A stretch of 64,000 bases of DNA from assembly GCA_027627225.1 (NCBI GenBank), contig CM051024.1:45493847-45557846 (forward strand). The letters run 5' to 3'. Origin of the DNA: Congeria kusceri. Its lineage: Eukaryota; Mollusca; Bivalvia; Myida; Dreissenidae. Positions 45,395 to 56,056 of the stretch are shown in pieces. The notes below the pieces were generated by a model, which saw only the letters and a list, made by a program, of their open reading frames with translations, did no database searches and was not told the origin of the DNA. Position numbers and translations under genes: made by a program. The first letter of the stretch is position 1. The number at the start of each line of letters is the position of its first letter.

Positions 45395-45850
45395 GGGGTT
45401 ATTTACCCTCGGGATTTTGGTTAAAAACCATTGCCCGAGCACACTGCTTAACATTTAAACTCTGCGTTGGCTAAAACTATAATACATCCCTTCTTTTAAA
45501 GGGTGTGACACATAAAATCTTTGCAGAGTGGGTGCGGTGCTTTATATAAAAATCTATTCGCAAAAATATACCAGAAGTACATAAAAATAATGTTTTTAAA
45601 TAAATCTTTGTAAATAGTTAAGCGAAACGGTAATATATGCTGTAGAAATGTCTTTTCTCAATTTATGCAACTCGTGTATTAACGTTTAAAATCAATCAAT
45701 TGGAGTTGTTTACCCTCGGGACTTCGGTTAGAAACCATTGCCCTAGCACACTGCTTAACACAAATACTTTGCTTATATTTGGCAATACATATATACAACT
45801 TTGCAGTGTGGGTGCGGTGCTAAAAATAAAAATCTATGCTTAAAAATAGG
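45395..45850. repeat. Two diverged tandem units of about 300 bp (block B)
   Basis: Partner of 34014-34460: TTACCCTCGGGATTTTGG and TTACCCTCGGGACTTCGG start the two units; GGGTGCGGTGCT ends them. Confidence 0.75.
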
Positions 45851-46139
45851 AATACTTGTAAATCTAGTACAATAGCTTACATGACACTTGAAAGCACACT
45901 GTTCGTGTATAAAGAGACAACTACCAGGGTATATTTAATGGGGAGCAATTCTGCAATAAGCTTGTATTTGTCAACAGGAGTTACCTCCCTTATACTAATA
46001 AACAGTTCAAGTGTAAAACCATATGTGAATGCAAAAATGACTAGTCTTTTTGTAAATATGTTGGATATTTGGGCAATAGCACTAAACAGGTATAGCGTAA
46101 TTTGTAACAGGGGAAAAAATAAAGGATAAACACCGAGTT

Positions 46140-46931
46140 TGATCTAAACTAACATGAGGAAGGGGAAATTGGGAGAAATAGCCCAACTTGAATAAGAATA
46201 AATTGGAGGGAACACATAATTTTATGTGAATCACCATTTTTCTAAACCCATTATGCAGCAAATGCTGCAACGGGATTGTTCGAGTCTTTTGTACTTAGAG
46301 ATCTGGTAGAGTTCGGGTAATAATCACCATCAACTATATGTCGTATTAAATAAAAAAAACCAATGCGCGAATACACATGGGATAGTATTTACAATAATGA
46401 CAACAGGCATTGTTAATTATTTCCAGATCTCTAAGTGGTTGAACATTGTTTTACAATGTCTGTGTTATTTGCATGTCTTTACATACTAAGATAGAAAAAA
46501 TAGGTCAAGAAATGCTTTCTAACCTGTAATCATTATAAAGGACAAGTAATATTACTTGGATATACTGTATAAAATGAACTATTTAATTAATAGGAAGTTA
46601 AGTAATATAAGACTACTACTGTACTTGTATCTGCAAGTGTATGTTGTTGGTATGTAGTATTTTATTTATTTTTTTTACTTGTTATATAAATTCTAAGGAT
46701 GGATGTTACAAATGCATGACATGCGTTTAACTAATGCTGAGCACTTGTGGACTGGGAATATAACTTAAAACAACCCGAGACCCTGTCCATTGAGATTTAT
46801 ACAAGATTGTTGGGCTATTTCATAGAATGTAACCTTCCCCAGGGTAACAATTGAAGATCAAGGACAGACATAAAAGTATGAGCATCCAATATACAGTAAA
46901 TGTATGATAAACCTTGTATTACATCCTTCCG
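46140..46931 (-). mobile_element. Partial LINE 3' UTR carried at the right end of block B
   Basis: Matches 34740-35548. It is cut at ACATCCTTCCG, where RT sequence of another LINE copy follows. Because it is joined to RT, this right border is a breakpoint and not a natural element end. Confidence 0.75.
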
Positions 46932-46933
46932 GA

Positions 46934-47029
46934 GAAAGCTCTGAGGGAATGGAAGCAGTATCCAGTGATTCCATAATCAGCTAGCTTTTTAAAGATGCCA
47001 AAAGTCCAGGTTAAATCGAAGGCCGCCTG
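46934..47029 (-). repeat. 96-bp target duplication, right copy
   Basis: Right partner of 41937-42032; see that entry. Confidence 0.85.
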
Positions 47030-47594
47030 AAGGTCCAAAAATATAGCTAATACTGTTTGGCCTTGATTTTTAGCAGAAAGGATATCATGTTGTAGTGTTG
47101 CTAGCTGACAAGAGTTGAACGCCCTTTCCGAAAGCCAGACTGTAAGGGGTTCAGAATATTTTTTGTTTCTAAGTGCTCTAATCTTTTTTCTACCATTATT
47201 TCCAATAATTTTTTGCCTGAATGAGAGGTGAGACTTATTGGACGATATGATTTTGGATCTTTTGACCTTACCAGGTTTTGGAATAGGCATCCCTGTGGCC
47301 TGCTTCCATTCGGGGGGTGGGACGTCCCTGATTTGTATACGATTTAATAGATCGAGTCAGAATTTAAGAGTTATGGCCGGCATATTCTTGAACATCATAT
47401 ACGATATTCTATCTGGGCCCATGGCAGAATTACTCCTGCCATTAATTGCATTAGTTAATTCAATCATTGTAAAAGATAAATTAAGAGGCGTGTTTGTATC
47501 CCCAGACTCGTTTAATATGTGTTTATTCTCCGATTCAAATCGCTTTTGATAGTCCAAAGTTTCTTGAGGGAGATTTGAATCACTGGAGACAGAT
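47013..47594 (-). repeat. Donor of the 582-bp templated insertion
   Basis: AAATCGAAGG to GGAGACAGAT is present again at 49364-49945 with equal length and no difference found by eye. Confidence 0.9.
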
Positions 47595-48213
47595 TTGAAA
47601 TGCGTTACCAAAAATTGAGCCTTTTCCCTTGGGGTCGTGGCAATTTCGCCTTTGTATTTTAGTAGCGGTACAGGATTTGTGCGATTTCCTTTAATTATGT
47701 GAATCTTTTGCCAAAAATCCCTACAATTACTTTTATTAACAACTGCTGATTTATATAATTCTTGCCAGTTTTGAGTTTTAGCTTCCAAAATAACCCGCTT
47801 TGCTGAGCTTTCTAGGGACCTATAGTTTTTGAGATTGTGTTCAGCGGGGTTTTTGTTTAGTATTTTTAATGCATTTTTCCTTTCCTGTATCGCTTTAGAA
47901 CACGCCTCACTCCACCGGGGCACATTCTTTCTGGCTTTTCCCTTACCGGAGGAGACGGGGATGCTGCACTCTGCTATGGACAGGATCTTATTTGTTAAAT
48001 TAGAACAACAGGTACTTGGGTCCAGGGAGTGAACAACTGCTAGGAAAAGATCTTAACAGAGGTCCCGAAACTGATCCCCATTTGCTTTATTTAGAACAAA
48101 TTTATGCTCCTCTGAGCTGGGGGTATCAGTTCCCTGTACAAGATAGTTGTACAATGTAACAAATTGTGGGAAATGATCAGATGATATACTCGTTTGGATT
48201 CTCCCATGTTAAA

Positions 48214-48508
48214 AGTAAACGGCCATGTTTTGACATACTTTTGATATTTTGTAGATTAAAGTCAGCAGATTACAATGTTGCTTATGTAAAATTATTAATT
48301 TGATGCTTAAAACCGAAAATGTTGTTCATCGGCAATTTCCATATGCCGCTCGGTAATTTCCGCCGCCATTTTCTTGATAACGTAGTTAAATCCCAACGCT
48401 CCATTAATAAGATAGGTCGCCATTATTACTTACTAAATTTCTTTAACAAAAATTGGCATTTGAACAATTATTTTATGACAATATTTTGTTTTTTTTAGGT
48501 ATTGTAAG
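48214..48508. other. Spacer between opposing LINEs, no gene
   Basis: Contains CCGCCGCCATTTTCTTGATAACG at about 48360. It may be host DNA or LINE leader. The boundary of the plus-strand LINE is not clear but lies close to 48490. Confidence 0.4.
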
Positions 48509-49309
48509 TTGTTGTGCTTGCTTTTAACATATCACAACAGCTGCCACAATGTCATAGCCCATTTCCTGGCTGAACAGCTCCAGCTAACCCCTTGTCCTCA
48601 TATCCAGCGAGCACACTGTCTTGGAAGATTTTCTAAGGGTGCCACCAGAGGTATTATTGTGAACTTTCTAGACTATCAAAACACAGTTAATGTCCTCTCA
48701 CGTGCAAACCGGCTAAGAGGAACTAATTTTAGCATCAACAGAGACTATCCAAAGGAAATAACCCAAGCACGGAAAGCACTTTGGCCAAAATACAAGAAAC
48801 TTCGCGAAAGTTATCCACGCAGCAAAGTCTCCATAGTCTTCCCTGCAAAAATTGTTGTAGACGGCAAGGTAGTCGACGACATATTCCCTGACTGGAACGC
48901 GATCCTCCAGGGCAACAGAGTCTCTGCTAACTCACAAGCCTTCCAATCAAAACAGGCACACTCCAAACCACCTTCCCATATCAGGAACCTAAATGTTAAT
49001 CCTCCTGTTATCAACACAATCACTGTCATCCCCAGAAACACATCAGTGCTCAACACTCCTGATACACCAGCCCAGAGCGCTGAGCACATATCTAGGCGAA
49101 CAAACTCAGTATCCCCTCATCCTTCGAGGGCAAACACTCGTAAACATCCGCCATTATCTCCTAGGCCTCCCCTGAGCGCACAGTCCTTGGTGCAGGGGAT
49201 ACAACGTCCATGGGACACCGCTCGTACTGCTGAGTCTGTACAAAACCGGAATACTCCACAGACGCCAAATTTGAACAGGGCTCCAGATGCCAGCAGCCAT
49301 CCCCACTAG
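48509..49309 (+). CDS. LINE ORF1 protein, L1-type RNA-binding fold, 5'-truncated
   Basis: 266 open codons. The part from VIAHFLAEQLQL matches L1-type ORF1 (Transposase_22): IQRAHCLGRFSKGATRGIIV (RRM-like strand with the ERAHRLG-type motif), FLDYQNTVNVLSRANRLRG, NRDYPKEITQARKALWPKYK, then AKIVVDGKVVDDIFPDW. The remaining 110 residues are Pro/Thr/Ser-rich. The coiled coil normally before the RRM is missing, and the open frame starts in unrelated sequence, so the element is 5'-truncated near 48500. In a LINE this protein binds its own RNA. The last 160 codons are duplicated at 49946-50424. Confidence 0.7.
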   Translation: MLCLLLTYHNSCHNVIAHFLAEQLQLTPCPHIQRAHCLGRFSKGATRGIIVNFLDYQNTVNVLSRANRLRGTNFSINRDYPKEITQARKALWPKYKKLRESYPRSKVSIVFPAKIVVDGKVVDDIFPDWNAILQGNRVSANSQAFQSKQAHSKPPSHIRNLNVNPPVINTITVIPRNTSVLNTPDTPAQSAEHISRRTNSVSPHPSRANTRKHPPLSPRPPLSAQSLVQGIQRPWDTARTAESVQNRNTPQTPNLNRAPDASSHPH

Positions 49310-49363
49310 GCCAGAGGGGGGGTCGAATCACTCTCTAATCTGGAAGAGAAAAACATAAAATTA
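48831..49363 (+). repeat. 533-bp target duplication, left copy
   Basis: From CCATAGTCTTCCC (48831) to CATAAAATTA (49363). The right copy at 49946-50478 has the same length, and the encoded peptides are identical, so it is essentially unmutated. Confidence 0.92.
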
Positions 49364-49945
49364 AAATCGAAGGCCGCCTGAAGGTCCAAAAATATAGCTA
49401 ATACTGTTTGGCCTTGATTTTTAGCAGAAAGGATATCATGTTGTAGTGTTGCTAGCTGACAAGAGTTGAACGCCCTTTCCGAAAGCCAGACTGTAAGGGG
49501 TTCAGAATATTTTTTGTTTCTAAGTGCTCTAATCTTTTTTCTACCATTATTTCCAATAATTTTTTGCCTGAATGAGAGGTGAGACTTATTGGACGATATG
49601 ATTTTGGATCTTTTGACCTTACCAGGTTTTGGAATAGGCATCCCTGTGGCCTGCTTCCATTCGGGGGGTGGGACGTCCCTGATTTGTATACGATTTAATA
49701 GATCGAGTCAGAATTTAAGAGTTATGGCCGGCATATTCTTGAACATCATATACGATATTCTATCTGGGCCCATGGCAGAATTACTCCTGCCATTAATTGC
49801 ATTAGTTAATTCAATCATTGTAAAAGATAAATTAAGAGGCGTGTTTGTATCCCCAGACTCGTTTAATATGTGTTTATTCTCCGATTCAAATCGCTTTTGA
49901 TAGTCCAAAGTTTCTTGAGGGAGATTTGAATCACTGGAGACAGAT
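49364..49945 (-). repeat. 582-bp templated insertion copied from 47013-47594
   Basis: A piece of minus-strand LINE RT sequence in the middle of a plus-strand LINE, same orientation as its donor 2.35 kb to the left. It has no LINE 3' end, no poly(A) tail and no natural element boundary, so it is not a retrotransposition product. The junctions (CATAAAATTA/AAATCGAAGG and GGAGACAGAT/CCATAGTC) show little or no microhomology. Confidence 0.9.
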
Positions 49946-50478
49946 CCATAGTCTTCCCTGCAAAAATTGTTGTAGACGGCAAGGTAGTCGACGACATATT
50001 CCCTGACTGGAACGCGATCCTCCAGGGCAACAGAGTCTCTGCTAACTCACAAGCCTTCCAATCAAAACAGGCACACTCCAAACCACCTTCCCATATCAGG
50101 AACCTAAATGTTAATCCTCCTGTTATCAACACAATCACTGTCATCCCCAGAAACACATCAGTGCTCAACACTCCTGATACACCAGCCCAGAGCGCTGAGC
50201 ACATATCTAGGCGAACAAACTCAGTATCCCCTCATCCTTCGAGGGCAAACACTCGTAAACATCCGCCATTATCTCCTAGGCCTCCCCTGAGCGCACAGTC
50301 CTTGGTGCAGGGGATACAACGTCCATGGGACACCGCTCGTACTGCTGAGTCTGTACAAAACCGGAATACTCCACAGACGCCAAATTTGAACAGGGCTCCA
50401 GATGCCAGCAGCCATCCCCACTAGGCCAGAGGGGGGGTCGAATCACTCTCTAATCTGGAAGAGAAAAACATAAAATTA
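49946..50478 (+). repeat. 533-bp target duplication, right copy
   Basis: Second copy of 48831-49363. After it the LINE continues (GGAACCTTAAACG) into ORF2. The ORF1 C-terminus is thus encoded twice, the second time without its RRM. Confidence 0.92.
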
Positions 50479-53400
50479 GGAACCTTAAACGTTAGTGGAC
50501 TCAAGAAAAGACTCAATTACCCAGAATTCACTGAACTCATTAGTAATTTTACGACATATTTTGTATCTCGGAAACCCACATTGATGAACACGATATTATT
50601 AAAATAAATAACTATGAATATTTAGCCAAACACAGAGAACAAGAGTATAAGCGTAAATCTGGTGGCATTGGTATATTTGTTAAAGACCAACTTACTTCCT
50701 CAATTAAAGTCCTACAATCAAACTCTGAATATGTACTATGGATATCCATTTGCAAATCATTAGCGAAACTTGATGAAAATATTATAATAGGAGCTGTATA
50801 TGTTCCACCCGAAAACTCCAAATTTTTCAACGATGACGAGTTTATGGCCTTTGAAAATGAAATCTCTCAAAAATGTAATGAACATAAATATGTAATTCTT
50901 GCAGGAGATTTCAATAGCACAGTTGGAAGCATGAAAGATTACATAACTACAGATCCCCATTTAAATGACATGTTCGATATTGATGATGATATACAAAGCC
51001 AACTTCACAAATATAAAACCCTTGAACAATTATCTATCCCACTTATTCGTACTTCTAAAGACCATCGAAAAAATACCCATGGACTCCGACTTATTGATTT
51101 ATGCAAAAAATAACATTTTTATCCTCAATGGAAGATTATCATCAGGTAATGATTGTGCTATCTTAACTTTCAGAAATAAATCTACAATTGATTATGTAAT
51201 TGCTTCATCTGATTGCTTTTACTTTCTCTCAGATTTTCATATCATTGAAACAGATTCACTGTTCTCAGATGGTCATAATGCCCTCACTTTGTCCATAAAC
51301 ATACCACACAGAAAATACTCCAATATTTCCACCAAAAATCTAAGCGACATGAATCTGAAACCAAAATGGAATCCTGACTTTTCCAACCAATTTGTTAACA
51401 ATATTAACCTTAACATAATAGACCAAATACTCTTGCAAATTAACACTTACCCACAATCACAGCAGACAATTGAGCACATAACCGATCAACTCCAATCAGT
51501 ATTCCATCAAACTTCCACCAGCACATACCCTGAAAATAAAAAACGATTTCATTATAATAGACCAGAAAACTATAACCCATGGTTTGGTCCTCAATGTTCT
51601 AAAGCACGAAAAAATTATCATACTGCCAAAAATGACTACACAAAAAAAACAACTATAGACAACAAACAAAGAATGATCAATGCCAGTCAGGAATATAAAC
51701 GCACCATGAACTACCACATTAATGCCAGCAAACATAACATGTCAAATAAACTTCGTTCAATGTCTGACAAAAATCCTAAACAGTACTGGTCCTTTTTAAA
51801 TAAACTTAAACCAAAAACTAAAGTTAAAACTATACCCACATTAGATGAATTTCATGATCACTTCAAAGAAATTAATACCAGCACAATCGATGACAATCGC
51901 TTCAATGACACAAACTCCCATCTACAAAATGACACAAGCAACAGGCATAATACCCCAATTACTGAAGAAGAAATAGAAAAATGTATCACAAAGCTTAAAA
52001 ATTCTAAAACACCTAGCCCATTCGACAATATTTTAAATGAGTATATCAAGTCCACTAAACATCTACTTATGCCTGTTTACCATAAACTATTTAACTGTGT
52101 ACTGGAAACAGGGTTCATTCCACAAAGCTGGCTAAATGGAATAATCATACCTATATTTAAAAACAAAGGTGACCCTAAAGATCCTAATAGCTACCGACCA
52201 ATTACTATCCTCAGTTGTCTAGGTAAACTTTTTACTTCCATACGCAATGAAAGATTAAACAAATTCCTTAATGAAAATAATATTTTAGATGAAAATCAAG
52301 CTGGCTTTAGGAAAGGCTACTCTTGCTCTGACCATATTTTTACATTACATTCATTGATCGAAATACTGAAAAAAAAAAAAAAACTATTCTGCGCCTTCAT
52401 TGATTTTTCACAAGCATTCGACAAGGTTTGGCGAATTGGCCTATGGCACAAACTTATTAAACAAAATATAAATGGCAAGTTTTTACATTTAATTCAAAAC
52501 ATGTACGACAATATCAAATCTAGTATCTCTATTAACGGCAATATTTCAGAACCCTTCGTATCAGAAATTGGCGTTAGACAAGGCGACAATCTATCTCCAA
52601 TTCTTTTTTCCATCTTCTTAAATGACCTTCAAACACATATGCACCTCAATGGCTCAACTGGCATAGAACTAGAAAATCCCCTGGATTTGTCTCTTTGGCT
52701 AAAACTACTTATTCTACTTTATGCTGATGACACTGTGATTTTATCTGATTCAAAAATAGACTTCCAAAATAGTTTACATACCTTCCATAAATACTGTGAT
52801 AACTGGCATTTAAAAATAAACCTTAGCAAAACAAAAATTGTAATATTTGGTGCAAGACAACTATAAAACTTCCATTTCACATTAGGTGACAACCCTGTAA
52901 AAATCACTGACCATTACCACTACCTAGGCATTACCCTTTCCAGCAATGGTTCTTTCCGCAATGCACGGAAACACTTAGCCGAGCAAGCAACAAAAGCAAT
53001 GCACCTTCTATATACTAGAGCAAATAATGCAGAGCTACCTATTGATTTAATTCTTAAACTTTTCGACCACACTGTTTTACCAATTTTAATCTATGGCTCA
53101 GAAATTTTTGGTTTGAAAATGTAGATATCTTGGAGAAAGTCCATAATAACTTTCTTAGAAAAATTACGAATGCTCGGAAATCAACCCCAATGGCTTTTTT
53201 ATATGGTGAACTTGGCAGATACCCTATAGCAATTAACATCAAAAGTCGCATGATCTCTTTTTGGAATAGAATCTTAATAGGCAAAGATCAGAAATTATCT
53301 ATCCAAATCTATAAATACATGATGAACTTGCCAATCTCAAATTTTAAATGGGCCAACAAAATGAAAGAAATCCTCACCTAAGTAAACTTAAGTAACTTAT

Positions 53401-53876
53401 GGGATAACCAATTCCTAACAACCCAAAATAATATTTGCCGCTTAGTGAAAGCCAAATTATTAACCCAATTCAAAACCCAATGGCACAATCAACTACAGCA
53501 AACACATAAGGGACAAATATATACCAGTTTCAAACAAACTCCATCCTTTGAAGACTACTTTATAAAACTTACAAAAACTGAATATACATACCTCTTTAAA
53601 TTTAGAACTGCAAATCACTGGTTACCAGTTGAAACCGGTCGATACGATGGAACCCCATTTGAGGAAAGAATATGCAGCCTTTGTAACTCTGGTCAAGTTG
53701 GCTCCGAACATCACTATCTACTAAACTGCGATTTCTTTAAATCTGAAAGAGAACAATTCTTAGGACATGATCTTTATGATGCTACTCTTATTAAAATCCT
53801 AACATCTAATTCCTTACAACTATTACAGAATACAAGCAAATTTATTCGCTTCATATTCAGTAAGTTTAAGCGATAG
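50470..53876 (+). pseudogene. LINE ORF2: APE endonuclease and reverse transcriptase, nearly intact
   Basis: The endonuclease starts KLGTLNVSGLKKRLN (about 50473), with SGGIGIFVKDQL, ILAGDFNSTVG, and DYVIASSD..SDGHNALTL. The RT includes SYRPITILSCLGKLF, AGFRKGYSC, motif A AFIDFSQAFDKV (about 52395), GVRQGDNLSPILFS, and motif C LYADDTV (52717-52737). The C-terminal part has YGELGRYPI and a Cys-rich end CSLCNSGQVGSEHHYLLNC (about 53675). Defects: a frameshift at about 50548, one extra A in the A-run at 51104-51109, an in-frame TAA at 52864, a one-base loss near 53115, a TAA at 53379. The 633-codon frame 50965-52866 holds most of EN and all RT catalytic residues. The protein nicks target DNA and reverse-transcribes the element RNA. 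Few lesions imply a young insertion. The clade is untested. Confidence 0.85.
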
Positions 53877-54561
53877 CAAGTTATCTATTTAACTACCTGT
53901 TTTTACCAATGCCACCAACTAATACACCAACTCTAATATTGTAGTTTGTAACAATACTGCCTTTATTTCAATGTATTTTTATTGTTAACAGCATAACATA
54001 TTTACATATTATCTCAATATAAGTGACCGTTTACACTTGTGTAATCAAATATATCAAAATATTTGTCTGGTCAAAAATGTATATATTTTTGCATGTATAT
54101 ACTAATCACATTATTTACTTTAAAAATTAGAAATATATGCATGTAAATATAAACTGTGCAATGTAAATAATAACTTCATTCTGTATCTGTACCAAATGAT
54201 AACTGCATAATTATATGTCAATATTAACGTAAGATTGCTATATACTTATACTCATATAACAGAAATAATTGCAGCATTATATAAGAGTACAAAATGGTAC
54301 CACTCAAGTACAAGTGTTAACATTTTTAATATTTTTGCCTGCTATATTGATATTATATTTCAATTAAGGCAATGGAAACAATTGTTGCATTCTAAATGAG
54401 TACAACTGATACCTATATTTCACCTACAATCCTGTTTCTTTATCCTAATTAATCTAGCAGTTCTAATAGTACATAAATAATAATTATACTTTTGTTACTT
54501 CCCTTTAAACTTATCCAGCACACAAACTATAATTTGCTTTTGCCCCATCAGTCATTTAATG
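53877..54561. other. Probable LINE 3' UTR and AT-rich flank
   Basis: AT-rich with repeated ATATTTACATATT-like strings and no clear poly(A) or hairpin end, so the 3' border of the LINE is not placed. Confidence 0.4.
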
Positions 54562-54858
54562 TTAACCCCTCAGATAACGGCATTCTCCATTGTAATCCTG
54601 CAATGCAAAGCTGATTAGAGTAATTACCACACACAATAGGTCCTCCATCTTGCCTTTGTGTTCAACATCGACCTCGCGTGCAGGTGCACTGAATCGTAAA
54701 TCAGGACAAAAATAACTGCTGTTGACTGAAACCGTTACAAAGCTAGCTCCAGCACCATAAACGCTAACGCACACAGTCTTTCGCAACATGTCTTTTAAGT
54801 ATTGATAATGAATTAAATTTCTGACGCAAAATGTAAACCTTTTAAAACAATTTCTCAA
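54562..54858 (-). CDS. Candidate small ORF or exon, 98 codons, weak
   Basis: Minus-strand frame from 54858 to TAA at 54562. The part from LRKTVCVSVYGAG to HKGKMEDLL has a balanced composition, unlike its surroundings. An internal ATG (54648) would start MEDLLCVVITLISFALQ, which looks like a signal peptide, followed directly by a short tail. No partner exon or poly(A) signal was identified. I do not recognise it. Confidence 0.25.
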   Translation of the reverse strand: MRNCFKRFTFCVRNLIHYQYLKDMLRKTVCVSVYGAGASFVTVSVNSSYFCPDLRFSAPAREVDVEHKGKMEDLLCVVITLISFALQDYNGECRYLRG

Positions 54859-54919
54859 TCCGAAACGCCGCGTGCAATTATATTATTAGAACTGTACTAT
54901 AATTTGTTTCTTAAATGCC

Positions 54920-54990
54920 ACGATTATGATGATTATGATAACTATGACGATTATGATTATTATGATTAGTATGATGATTTTAAATATGAT
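54920..54990. repeat. (ATG/ATT)n trinucleotide-like microsatellite
   Basis: Interrupted run of GATTATGAT / AACTATGAC units. Confidence 0.8.
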
Positions 54991-56030
54991 ATGATAATGA
55001 TTGTGATTTTGTTCATATGTTCCGACTATGTATCTTATTATTTAAATACCCCCGTATATCATCTACACAATTGTGTTAACGTAAAAATTATCGGAAGTTA
55101 CTAATTTACTAACAATTTTGCTTTGTTATATTGCCCTAATTGTATATGTTATATACTTGGGTGAAAATAAAAGTCTTGTTCAGCTATTTAGAATTGATTT
55201 TATCGTATTTAAACAACGTCTTGCGGGACGAAGAAATGACAATTAGCACATGCATCATTCATAAGCAGATTGTGCCAATTTTTATTCTTACCTTTGCGTT
55301 GATCGTCAATCTAGCTTAACCATAATTATTTTGATTCTTTTATATTTCCATACAAGTATAATAATAAAGAAGTACGATTTAAAATAGAAAACTCCCATCA
55401 CTTTTCTGACAGATCACACTCGTATGTTTGGTAGTTAATCCACTTTATTGTTTATTTTGCTCATTTATATTAATTTTTAATAACCGATTGTTATTTAGCC
55501 GTTGCATTTTTCACTTTCAACAATAGTCAAGATGTTAGTTTTCACAGTCGATGAGTCACCATGCCTTGAATAAATGGCAGTTTGTATACGGCCCATTGTT
55601 ATGTCTTGTGACAAACAGGTTGTTGTTTTGATAATTGGATACCTCTGTTACAATAAATGTGCGAGAACGCTTTCACAGTTTGCTACCTGTAATGACTATA
55701 ATTATTAGCATCTACAAAAGAACTATGTTCGTGCAGTCAAAGTTTATAAATGTGAAGTATTTAAGTGTCGCGTTAAATTTGTCACGCACTGAAACTAAAA
55801 AAGCATATACACGTGATATGCTAACGCACATACATACAATTTATGTATTGTTTTATTTTTACGCGTTACTCTACTTAAAAAAAAATACTTTCATACTGCA
55901 GATTATTATAATTTTGCTTACAATATATGTTCAAGGTCATTGGTCAGTGTAGACGTGTAAAAACGTGAGATCAAAAAATTAATGTTTTAACAAATATAAA
56001 GGTGCAATACTAAGGATTTGTTTGTGCTGG
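54991..56030. other. AT-rich, no gene seen
   Basis: A 105-codon plus frame (55635-55952) is hydrophobic and AT-driven, with no start context or splice support. Confidence 0.4.
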
Positions 56031-56056
56031 TGACTTAAGAAAGTATCTATGTAAGT

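Larger units (their letters stand above)
42033..46931 (+). repeat. Segmental duplication, block B (4.9 kb; copy of block A inserted in a LINE)
   Basis: Direct-orientation copy of 30247-35548. The left junction joins LINE RT sequence to the middle of the MULE ORF, sharing only a G. The right junction joins the LINE 3' UTR at ACATCCTTCCG to RT sequence, with two or three extra bases. Internal deletions relative to A include 243 bp at the left TIR of the MITE. The block carries the intact His-Me endonuclease ORF. Confidence 0.92.
46934..48213 (-). pseudogene. RNase H LINE ORF2, 5' half (endonuclease end, linker, RT to motif A)
   Basis: On the minus strand from about 48213: TSISSDHFPQF, the SDH motif ending an APE-type endonuclease; then, after frame changes, a 188-codon open stretch (47923-47357; PRWSEACSKAIQERKNALK to KNMPAITLKF) that is the usual linker and RT fingers; a stop; then PEWKQATGMPIPKPGK and RT motif A FLDLQAAFD (about 47030). 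The 96-bp duplication 46934-47029 is its last part. The 3' half continues at 42032 on the other side of block B. Frameshifts and stops make it a pseudogene. It is 5'-truncated within the endonuclease. Confidence 0.8.

Noticed and set aside
47238..47549. 103-codon plus ORF, repeated exactly at 49589-49900
   Set aside because: Antisense of LINE reverse transcriptase. The repetition is due to the templated insertion, not to a gene family.
49364..49945. A separate LINE insertion
   Set aside because: No 3' UTR, tail or target-site signature. It is an exact internal copy of 47013-47594 ending at arbitrary points in the ORF.
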